From positions 2,232,001-2,296,000 of the forward strand of contig NC_085855.1 in assembly GCF_020906515.1 (NCBI RefSeq): a DNA stretch of 64,000 nucleotides, in the 5' to 3' direction. Position 1 is the first letter of the stretch. Every line of letters starts with the position of its first letter. Both the position numbers and the translations under genes were made by a program. This document shows positions 54,818 through 64,000 of this stretch, one piece after another. This stretch comes from Vanrija pseudolonga. Lineage: Eukaryota > Basidiomycota > Tremellomycetes > Trichosporonales > Trichosporonaceae. The notes below the pieces were generated by a model. It did not search any database and had not been told where the DNA came from. It saw nothing but the letters and a program-made list of their open reading frames with translations.

Positions 54818-56741
54818 ATGCCAGACAGCGCAACCGACCTCGACGCATCCATCCTCGTCAACATCTTCTCGCGTCTCTCCCTCGACGACTTGACTCGCGT
54901 GCGTCGAGTGTCCACGGGGTGGAGGGACGCCGCGAACCAGCGGCAGTCGTACCGCACGGCGTATCTCACCCTCGAGGCCATTGACCCCGGCATCCGGCGC
55001 CGCAACCACATCAAAGACAACGCGCTGCGCGCTGCGGGCGAGGCAGGCGTGGACTGGCACCAGCTCTGTAAGCGTGGAGGCCGGTACGGGCGCTGACCCC
55101 AGGCGCCGACTACCTCGCCTCGGAACGCGCATGGGCGGTAGGCACGCCCGTCGAGTCGGTGTACGAGGACCCCGGGCTGCAGAGGGCCAGCCTCGACCGC
55201 ACGCTCGACGGCATCCGGGCGCACATCATCAAGTCAACAGTGCAGGGCAACGGCGCCTCCCACCAGTCGTACTCTTTGATCGAGGCGGGCGTCGGCACCG
55301 AGATGCGCCATGCGGGGAACGGCGTGTCCGTGGTCAGCTTCCGCGAGAGGCTCACCTCGCGCTTCTGCCCCGGCCTGGGAACGATCATGACCCGTCTCCT
55401 CGAGACGGGGCGCGACGTCCGAGTGCAGCCATGGTACATCGAGCTCTGGGTCTCGCCGAGCGTATGGGAGGACTTTGGCGCCCGCGAGAGGCTGTACTAT
55501 GCCACCGAGTGGCCTGGCCTCCAGTCAGAAGGCTTCGTGCCGCCCGCCCCGCCGCCAGAGGACACGGGCAGCTTCGTCCCGAGCGGGGAACATGCCGGGT
55601 TTCGCCGGCTCGCCGTCTTCCCCACGCCGGTCAACCAGCGCATACACGACTTCCACGTGCGTGTCCCGCCCGGGAAGGTCGCCGAGCTTGAGGTCGCCGT
55701 CGCGCACCACTCGCTCGTGGTGCCCGAGGAGGGCGAACCCCTCGCCCTCGGCCTGCAGGTGACGGTGCTGGCGTCGACGTGCGACTGGGCACGCGAGGGC
55801 GCGGTCGAGGACATTGCATTGCAGCCGACCAGCTTTACCTCCGGTGACAGGGTGAGTTGGGGGGCGCGTGAGATGCTGGCTGACCGACGACCAGAGTATC
55901 GTCCTCGACAGCGACTATGTGTTCAAGGTCTGGACACCAGTCAACTCGAGCAGCGGACGCAACGACGCCGGCGTGTACGTGTACTCTCGCCAACGGGGGT
56001 TCGTGGCCGCCCTCAATGTCCACCTGCTGTCCGCGCTCAAGGCGCGCCTTTCGCCCATCTACTGGGTGTCGGTGACGGGAAAGCAGTACGACGACATGGT
56101 CGACGCCGAGCTCGTGGAGGCGATGCAGGCCAACGGGGGGGTACTCGACCTCGTCGTCGAGCCCGTCACTGCTAAGCTCAAGAAGACGTACAACCTGTAC
56201 AAGGTGCTCCTGTGGGACCGCGAGGGCAACCGCAGCGCGTTTAGCGGGTGAGTGGCGGCGCCGCAGAGGCCCGACTGACAGGCACCCAGCATAGAGGTAT
56301 GCGGCACGAGTCTGTGTCTCTTCCGGACCTCGGGCGTGGCGTTCATCATCCACGAGTATGCGAAAGTCTTCGCACTCGCCGAGCGGGACACGCATCGTCC
56401 TGCGCAGCGCGGACCGCACGCTGCTGTTCGACGTGGCGCGCATGCCCCGCCTTCCTGCCCAGTGGCGAGAGCCGTGGACACCGCGCGACCCCGTGTGGCT
56501 GGCGCGCAAGGCGCCCCGGCTGCCGCCGCTCCGGTGCCGCGCGATCGTCGAGCAGGTGCCCGAGAACATATTCCGCCGCCACGGCTTCGACTGCTTCTTG
56601 CTCTCCCCGGCTGGCATGTTCTCCATCCCTGGCGTTTCCAGGATGGGCGGCCTGTCTGCCGAAGTTGCTCGGGCGATGGAGCGGGGAGAGTATAAGTTCG
56701 GTTTGCACCGCGTGTGCTTCACGGCAGACGGGCCTCAGTAG
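54818..56741 (+). CDS. F-box domain protein, copy B (reading frame broken in last exon)
   Basis: A paralog of the F-box gene at 5789-7917, on the opposite strand and about 47 kb away. Exons 55895-56247 and the three others (54818-55067, 55103-55851, 56290-56741) are separated by introns of 35, 43 and 42 nt at exactly the positions seen in copy A. The F-box lies at residues about 9-58 (ILVNIFSRLSLDDLTRVRRV). Exon 4 starts in the expected frame (EVCGTSLCLFRTSGVAFIIH, ending FALAE), but the rest of the conserved tail (DRTLLFDVARMPRLP onward) is in the next frame. Copy A has about 35 extra residues exactly there, so one deletion whose length is not a multiple of three would explain both facts. 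A 52-nt GT-AG intron (GTATGC to GCGCAG) could also restore frame, at the cost of conserved residues. It may be a recent pseudogene or a shortened functional protein. Confidence 0.75.
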
Positions 56742-57049
56742 CGTACATAGCTGCACCAACCACCCACACTTCATACGGTGCTTGCTTGACAGACGTAGCG
56801 AGTGATGGATGACATGCTCGTCTGGGTTGTGGGACGACTCGGCCACATCGCCGGCTCACTGGGCCACTGCCATGCCCATGAACAACTCGCCTGCGTCAAC
56901 AGCACCCACACCCCCGCCACGTCTAGAAACAAACGATGCATTAGAATCGGGACATTATGGTATCTAAAGTGTTCACAGCTGGATGCGGGGGGGGCCAGAG
57001 CTGCAAAATGAGTGTGTGCTGTATGGTGCTCGTCGTCGTCGTTGATGGT

Positions 57050-60000
57050 TTACGACGCAGTCTTCGAGGCCTTGGAGCGGAGCTTGAGGAGGATGAAGAC
57101 GAGAGCGTACGACGAGACGGCAAAGAGGGCAGTGAGGAAGACACCCTCCCATCCATCGACACGGTGCTTGATGTTGAGGCCGTAGAGGTACTCGCTGCCG
57201 ACCTTGTAGGCGCAGTAGCCGCAGTTCTCGGTCGCGTTGGGGTTGGCGAGGTAGCCCGGGTGGCCGCGGCTGAGGAAGTCGGCCATGTACTGGCCGCAGG
57301 TCTGGCCAGTGGGGGGGTTGAAGTAGCCGAGCTCGTCGGGCTTGCACACGACCTTGACACGCCAGATGGGGAACGTGACGAGGCCCTTCATAAGGTACGT
57401 GAAGGGGTCGAGCCAGTAGATCCAGTAGCGCCAGAAGACGTTGAGCTGGTAGTAGGGCACGATGATACCACAGAAGATGGTGAGGATCATGAGGATGAGC
57501 GGGACGACGAGGGCAGCGAAGACGGCGTTGGGGGCGTAGGCGGCTGGGGGGTGGGTCAGCGGGGCTTACTTGCCAGAAGGTTGACTTTGACTTACCAATG
57601 AACTGGCCGAGACCCGTATACATGAACTCGTAGAAGACCATGCAGAGGAAGACGGGGCCGGCAATGTTGGCGCGGAGCGACATGCCCGTGGCGGGGTACC
57701 AACAGCACCAGAAGAGCGCGGCACAGATGGCGAGGTAGGGGAACTCGGAGGTGATCTCGCCAAAGCAGAAGACCTGCCACGAGTAGAACTTGGCCTTCTT
57801 CTCGCGGGCCTCGAAGATGTCGCGGTTGGCGATGAACTTGGGCTGCGTCTGGACAATGACCGATGGAGCAACGAACGCGAACTGGAAGAGGGTGAAGACA
57901 CGGTTCTTGAGGTCGCCGAGCGAGTTCTTAATCTTCCAGAACGAGAAGCCGAGGATGAGAGCCGTGATGATGTGGAGCATGAGCTTGTTGGCGACGTACA
58001 TGACGTTGCGCCACAGCTGGACGTTGGCGCGCATGTAGACGAGGTACATCTGGTCCCAGGTAGTCGCGGCAAACTCGTGCTCGTCCTCGGGGTCGTGCTC
58101 GGCGTCGGGGGCCTGGTGGGCGTCGCCGTGGGGCTTGAGGAGGGAGAGCTCGCGGAGCATGTCCTGGCGGGCCTCGGAGTTGTTCCAGACCTCGTGCCAG
58201 TCCTGGTCGGTCTTGACGACGCCCGACACAATGTCGATCATGTACTCGGCCGGGTTGCAGTTCTTGGGCCACTCGATGCCCTTGTCGATAAAGTAGTTGG
58301 GGACGTCCTCGACCGGGCCCATGTAGACGGTGCGGCCGCCAGCCTGGAGGAGAAGGAGCATGTTGAAGCCGGCGAAGAGGGCAGCGGAAGGCTGGTGGAT
58401 CGTGCACATGATCGACTGGCCCGAGGCGGCGAGCTTCTGGAGGAATCCGACAATCATGTACGAGCTCTGGCCGTCGAGACCCGAGGTGGGCTCGTCAAGG
58501 AAGAGAAGAGTAGGGCGCGAGACGAGCTCGACACCGATGGTGACACGCTTGCGCTGCTCGACGCCGAGACCCTCGCCGGGAACACCGATGATCGCGTCCT
58601 CAATGTCGCTGAGCTCGAGGAGGTCGATGATCTCGTCGACGTACGCGAGCTTCTCGGCGCGCGAGAAGCGGCGAGGCTGGCGGAGGAGGGCGGAGAACTC
58701 GAGCGCCTCGCGCACAGTCGACTCGGGCATGTGCACGTCGACCTGCTCACAGTAGCCGGTGGTACGCTGGAATGAGAGGGGGAGCTTGCGACCGTTGAGG
58801 AGAACGTGGCCCTTGATCTCGCCCTCGTCCTTGCGGGCGGCGAGCACGTCCATGAGCGTCGTCTTGCCGGCACCCGAGGAGCCCATGAGAGCAGTAACAG
58901 TGCCAGCCTTGCAGTAACCAGAAACCTTGCGGAGCAGCTGCTTGTCCTTGCCGTTCTCCTTGACAGTGTAGTCGAGGTCCTCCCAGGTGAAAGTCGTGCC
59001 GTGGATCTGGGGCTGGGCGAGGGAGCCAGGAGTGCCGGGGGAGCGGGCCTGCTTCTCGTTGAACGAACCACGCTGGGCCTTCTTGTCCCCGGCGACCATG
59101 GAGGCGCGGGTACCCTTCTCGCCGTTGTGGTCGGCGATGGTCTCGTCGCCAGAGTGGGCCGAGTGCTCGTCGCCCTCGTCGATGCGGGGGTTCTTCTCGA
59201 GGTGGGTGCGCTGGCGCTCGAGCTCCGAGTGCTCGGTCGCGCGGCGCTGAAGACGGTTGTGGTACTCGATAGCCGTGCCGCTGTGAGCCGAGAGGGTGGT
59301 GCTGAGACGCTCGAGGGGAGGCCACTGGCGGGGGGCGACCTCGGAGTGGGTGGTACCCCAGCGGCGGAGGCCCTCGCCCTGGCCCTGCGGCGAGCCGGTG
59401 GGGTAGCGCGTAATCTGCTCAGTAACGATACCGCCGTCCTCCTCGTCGCGGGGGCGGGCCTGGTCGATTTGGCGCTGCATGAACTGGGCACCGCCGCCGT
59501 TCTTGAAGAGGGTGACCTGGGCGTTGTTGCCGTTGCCGGTGAGGTAGGTGAGAGCGAGCATGCCGAGCCAAGCCGAGTGGATCCAGAAGGCAATGATGAT
59601 ACCCAAGTTGCGCCACGCGTGGCTCATCTTGAAGCCGAGCGCATCGCGAATGTACTTTTCACCGAGGACAAAGGTGGCGCCGGGGGTCGAGCCGGTGACC
59701 GAGCATCCCTTGGGGCCGTTCTCGTAGCCGGGGCCGTAGGGGGCAAGGTCGGGAGCGACACAGGCGAACTGGCGGCCGCGGAACATGTACGCGCAGGCAG
59801 ACTCGATACCATAGTACGTGGGGTTGACGAAACGCGTCCAGCCGAACCAGGGCTTCATGGCGGGCGTGTACTGGGGGGGGGGGAGGTGTTAGTGTGGCGC
59901 CACCACCACGACCACAGGCCCTTGGACTTACGATAATGTAACCACAGTAGAGGACGAAGATCATGAAAATGGTACCGGCAATCTTTGACGCGTCGTTGTA

Positions 60001-62053
60001 GTTCTTGCAGCAGAAGCCAATGGTGCGGAAGAGGGCACCGTTGCAGGCCGTGACGACAAACGAGAAGAGGAAGAGGACAAAGTAGTTGGTCGCCGAGTAG
60101 TGGCGCTCGGACAGGAAGTACATGACGATGGTCCAGATGACAATCTGGAAGATGTACATCGGAATGTCGACGATTGTTTGCGCGAGGATGATCATGCCGG
60201 GGAAATACATTGAATACGTTTGCTGCTTTGCGATGATACCGCGGCCGACGAAGGCGCCTTGGACATCGGAGAAGGACAGGATAGACGGGACTGGGGGGGT
60301 TAGTGTGTCGCCTTAGGTGCCACTCACAGAAGACGATCAAGAATACCGCACCACCGCGGAGGAAGAGACCATCAGTAGTGTCGGGCATGTTGTAGAAGAC
60401 GGAGCCGCAGATAAAGGCAAAGACAAAGGTAGTACCCTGGCGGGCGATGAGGTGTGGCTTGTCGCCCCAGCGCGCCTGCACCTCCTTGATCATGAGGGCC
60501 CAGAGCTGGGTCCAGAGGGAGGCGCGGGGCGCGAAGGCGCGGAAGGCGGAAGGCGACTTTTCGGCGTGGATGAGCTCCTTCTGGGCCTCGGACTCGGCCT
60601 CGCGCGCGGCCGTGTCGGCGCGGTGAGCGTCGGCCTCGGCGACCATGTCGGCGTAGATCTTGGACTCGCGGTAACGGATGGCAAACTCGGACGCGACGTT
60701 GGGCACGCGGCCCTCGAACCCCTTCTTGACTGTGCGCTCGGAGAGCGCAGTGACGGCAGTGAGGTAGTCGGCCGTGTTCGCGCCCTCCATGTACTCGAAG
60801 CCCATGTCCTCAAAGTAGGGGCGGGCGAGCGCGCGCGGGCCATAGTAGATGACGTGGCCCTCGGCAATGACGGTCACCTTGTCGAACAGGTCGTAGATGC
60901 CGTTTCCGGCCTGGTACAGTGTGAGGATGTTGATCCTCTTGGCATAGTCGCTCATCTTGCGGAGGACCTTGTTGAAGTTGAGCGCCGACGAGGCGTCGAG
61001 ACCGCGAGTGGCATTGTCCCACATGCAGATGCCGGCGTTGGTGGCCATGGCCTCGCCGATAGAGACACGCTTGCGCTCACCGCCCGAGACACCACGGACG
61101 TACTGGTTGCCGACGCGCGTGTCGTGCGTGTGGGCGATGCCGAGGGCCTTGAGGATACGCTCCTTCATGCCGGCAATCCACTGGCTCTTGGTGATGGCCT
61201 TGCCGGTGGCCGGGTCGAGGCGGCGGGCCTTCTCGGCAGGGACTTCCATGCGGAGGGCAAAGTCCATCGTGCGGCCGACGGACAGGTGGGCGTCGTGCGT
61301 GTCCTCCTCAGAGTTGAACATGACGTCCGAGGCGTACGGGCGGAAGTGGCTAGTGCCAGCCTTCATGGCGCCGTAGTACACTTCGCCGTCGACGCCGGCA
61401 TAGGCGCCAAACTGGCCAGCGAGGGCCTTGAGGAAGGTGGTACAGCCCGAGCCTGGGCGGCCGACGACAAGCATCATCTCGCCCGGGTTGAGCGAGCCGG
61501 TGAAGTCGTGGATGAGGTAGCGCTGGCCCTTGCGAAGACCCGGCTGGCCCATCTTGGGCGACGGGTCACCAGGGCTCCAGTGCATCTCCTTCTGGCGAGC
61601 GTCCTCGTGCGACATGAGCTCGCGCGCCATGTGGTGGATACGCCGCTTGGCGAGGAAGTAGGTCCATGGGAAGAGGAGCGTGCCACAGTCGACCTTGAAG
61701 TGGATGTCGCCAGGTCCGCCCGCGCCTCTGACGGAGAGGTTCTTCCATGACAGTGAGACTCCCTTGCCGGCTGGGAGGCCACGCTCCTGCTGTCCTTTCA
61801 CTCCGTCCTAGAAAGTCGTGGTCAGCAATGCCCACTTTGTGGTTCCACGTGTGCCACCCCCACAACAGCCGCGATGGCCGCCACCAACACCACAGCACAT
61901 TCCTCAAATACCCACCAGGATAACCTGCTCTAGGTTGAATTCGTCCTCGGCTGTCTCGGTGTCTACCGAGTGGATCGATCCGGTCTCGTCGGCCTCTTGC
62001 ACGTTCTCTTCGCGTACCGCCAAGGCGTCCGCCTCATACTCGACAGCAGACAT
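57050..62053 (-). CDS. PDR-type ABC multidrug transporter (full-length ABCG)
   Basis: A plasma-membrane drug and lipid efflux pump of 1,581 residues. Exons: 62053-61916, 61807-60328, 60290-59932, 59870-57596 and 57543-57050; introns 108, 37, 61, 52 nt. The order is NBD1-TMD1-NBD2-TMD2. NBD1 has the fungal PDR variant sites: Walker A GRPGSGCTT (Cys for Lys), intact signature VSGGERKRVS, and Walker B MWDNATRGLD. NBD2 has a canonical Walker A GSSGAGKTT and Walker B LLFLDEPTSGLD, with a divergent signature (GVEQRKRVT). This asymmetry is normal for the family. TMD1 and TMD2 each show about six helices, and a Cys-bearing extracellular loop lies before the last helix (ATENCGYCAYKVGSEYLYG). The long intron 1 lies after a 46-residue acidic head. 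Its substrates are unknown. Confidence 0.93.
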
Positions 62054-63865
62054 GGTGGGTGGGTGCTGTCTGTGTGTGGGCAATGAGTTACGAGGGGGGA
62101 GGATGTGTGGGCCAGCTGCTCCGTCCTTAAGAGAGGGCGCGCCGTGCTGCGGAGGACAACGCAGCACACGTCGCTGTGGAGCAGTCGCAGGTTGCCCTCT
62201 CGGTGTGTAGTCACTTGAGCGGGCTGAGCTTACCTTACCACCGCCAGGCGGGCGTAAGCAGGCAGCCGAGCGCGCAGTCGACCAGGCCGCGGGTAGACAG
62301 GCAGCCAGGGGCTCTGCTTGGGTTTAGTGGCTGGGAGACGTGCATTGCGTGCAATGCGTGCATTGTGTGCATGGTGTGTGTGTCTGTGTGCATCATTGCG
62401 TGCATTGTACGTCGCTCCGTTGATCACCGCGCGGGGTCTGCGCCTCACCTCGCATCATCATCATCATCTGCAAAGCCGGCCGATGCAGATGGACGGGTGA
62501 GAACCGGTGACGGAGTCGGCGCGGACACGTCGTCGGCCCACCAGGAGGGCGGGGCGGGGGCGAGGGTCAGCAGGTTGAGGGACGGATGAGCAGCTGGTAC
62601 AGGGTAAGGCAAGGTTGGCCGTGGTCAATGACGACTGCGCGTGAGAAGGGGGTCAAGAGGGAGTGAGTGAGCACGAGCGAGAGCAGGAGCTGGAGCAGGG
62701 AGGGATGCCAGGAAGGAATGAATGGTTGCTGTCGTTGGAATCTCGTAAGCGAGACAATGGTCAGCAGGACGCGTCCCTCGCAGCGACTGCACCTGACTGA
62801 CCTGCACCTGATTGATCGCTCTTGGCATGAGAGCCAGTGAGAGTTTGGTCGGGGCGTTATCAGCAGCGACGTCGTATCTCTGCTCGTCAGTGGGTATTGT
62901 TCGGGTTAATCAAGATGAACAATGGGACAATGGTGACTGGCTGTTGGCCCGTTGGCGCTCTTCATGCCGACAATGGGCGCAGAGATGGCCATCAACTGAC
63001 TGGCCTCGACGAGCGCCCAGCGTGCCCAGATGCACGTCGAGAAGCAGCAGGACGTCTCGGGCGCCGACAGACAATAGATGCCCAGGCGCAGCGAGAGCCT
63101 CGCCATGGCCGGCCTCGATACTAACCTGTGCATGCTGCATGCATACCGTGCCGCCCTCTGCAGGCCCCAACAGTGCATGCAGCCCACTATGCTCACTCAC
63201 TCTGTCAGCGAGGGACACTATGCCGACGACGGGTCAGCCAGGCACATCGAGCCGATGTTGTTGCGGCCTGCGTCGCCGACACGCGTCATGCTATTTTGCG
63301 AGCGACCGGCGGACTTGTTTCGGCGGCGCGTGCGTGCGTGCGTGCGTGGACGCGCCCGCGCGCGGAGATGGCCGTCAGTGCATGCATGGTTGGGGGAGAG
63401 TTAATGGCGCGGTGCATACGGCCGGCCGGTGGACAGTGGACGGGGACGGGCCTGTCAACGGCGCTGACTGTCGTGGCAGTGCCAGAAATCACCATGGCCT
63501 CGATATCCTCTCCTCTTGCAATGCATATCGCGCACCACCCCATTCCTCGTCTTCGACGTCCTCGACGTCCTCGGCGCCCGCTCAACCCTATCTGCGCCTC
63601 GCGTCGCCTCGCCACGTCGCTCGCTCGCACCACAGTCCACCTCGACTCGCCTCGAGCTCGACGCATCCTCGTCGGTGTCAAACCTACCTGTCCAACCCTA
63701 CCCTGGCCCCTCCCGCTGGAGAGAGACACGAACACGCGAACACGTTCCCAGGCCCACACACGCCTGGGCTCTAGGCGGCCCAGAGACAAGACACGAGTCA
63801 CTCAGTCATACACGGTGAAACATGATGCATGACTACATGATCTACACTGGGTACGCCGGCTCCGC
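62054..63865. other. Intergenic: PDR-transporter promoter
   Basis: About 1.8 kb between the ABC-transporter ATG and the 3' end of the last gene. It holds a TGCATTGCG-type repeat (62341-62408) and a GTGC run (63330-63352). No Pdr-response box (TCCGCGGA-like) was noticed, and no gene is supported. Confidence 0.5.
62341..62408. repeat. Tandem TGCATTGCG-like / TGTG repeat
   Basis: Repeated GTGCATTGCG, GTGCAATGCG and GTGCATTGTG words with a TG dinucleotide run between them, about 290 bases upstream of the ABC-transporter ATG. Confidence 0.7.
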
Positions 63866-64000
63866 CTATGCGGAGAAGAAGGGGATCTCGATGCCGCACC
63901 CGGAGAGAAAGTCGAGCAGCTCCTGGTCGAGCACAAACTCTTCGGCTGGTGGTGCGTCGTGGGGCCCGGCGGCGGCACTACTACCCGGCACGACGACGGC
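63866..64000 (-). CDS. C-terminal fragment of an unrecognised protein (5' end outside window)
   Basis: On the minus strand the last 135 bases form an uninterrupted frame of 44 codons and a TAG stop (63866-63868). The sequence is Ala/Gly/Pro-rich, then FVLDQELLDFLSGCGIEIPFFSA. Such an acidic, hydrophobic end is common in fungal transcription factors, but no domain can be claimed. The gene continues beyond base 64000. Confidence 0.5.
   Translation of the reverse strand, partial: AVVVPGSSAAAGPHDAPPAEEFVLDQELLDFLSGCGIEIPFFSA

Overview
The window looks like nuclear DNA of a basidiomycete yeast, most likely Tremellomycetes and probably Trichosporonales. The grounds are high GC, close gene packing, and very small GT-AG introns (mostly 31-60 nt) with a CTGAC or CTAAC branch site just before the 3' AG. 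The gene families are typical of fungi: Zn2Cys6 regulator, sugar porters, PDR-type ABC pump, P450, P1B-ATPase, FAD oxidase. The genus and species cannot be fixed by eye. I recognised no transposon, retroelement, viral copy, rRNA, tRNA or CRISPR array.

Layout. 0-4.3 kb: a 5'-truncated aldehyde (succinate-semialdehyde-type) dehydrogenase, a (ACT)65 microsatellite, an NAD(P)-binding reductase-like protein and an isocitrate-lyase/PEP-mutase-family enzyme. 5.8-13 kb: an F-box protein, a Zn2Cys6 regulator, an inositol-monophosphatase-type enzyme in 12 exons (one only 4 nt long) and a glycerophosphodiesterase-like protein. 13.8-23.3 kb: two MFS sugar porters flank a UBA/coiled-coil/RING protein and a small thioredoxin-fold protein. 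25.2-29.1 kb: a heavy-metal P1B-ATPase with a very His- and Cys-rich N-terminus.

30-46.5 kb is a block of low-complexity protein genes. It holds a giant membrane-anchored repeat protein (about 2,800 residues if a small intron removes the one in-frame TGA), a 1,018-residue CxxC-repeat protein, a 412-residue Tyr/Pro- and Lys-rich protein, a possible very small basic protein behind a strong-looking promoter, and a LURP-one/tubby-like protein with a Gln/Tyr/Pro-rich head. 46-62 kb: a P450, an alpha/beta hydrolase, an unrecognised 4-exon gene, a secreted class II cholesterol-oxidase-like flavoprotein, a second F-box gene paralogous to the one at 5.8-7.9 kb, and a full-length PDR/ABCG pump. The last 135 bases hold the C-terminus of one more gene.

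Genes working together. The P450, hydrolase, FAD oxidase and PDR pump could form a lipophile-detoxifying neighbourhood, and the dehydrogenase, reductase and ICL-like genes a small catabolic one, but both ideas rest only on adjacency. The strongest unusual observations are the 4-nt microexon that helps encode a catalytic metal ligand, the extreme intron miniaturisation, the giant repeat protein, the metal-binding head of the P1B-ATPase, the dispersed F-box paralog pair with one frame-broken copy, and a divergent promoter with repeated CGCCGAGAAT boxes. All exon boundaries were placed by eye from splice signals, reading phase and family similarity. No database search was run.
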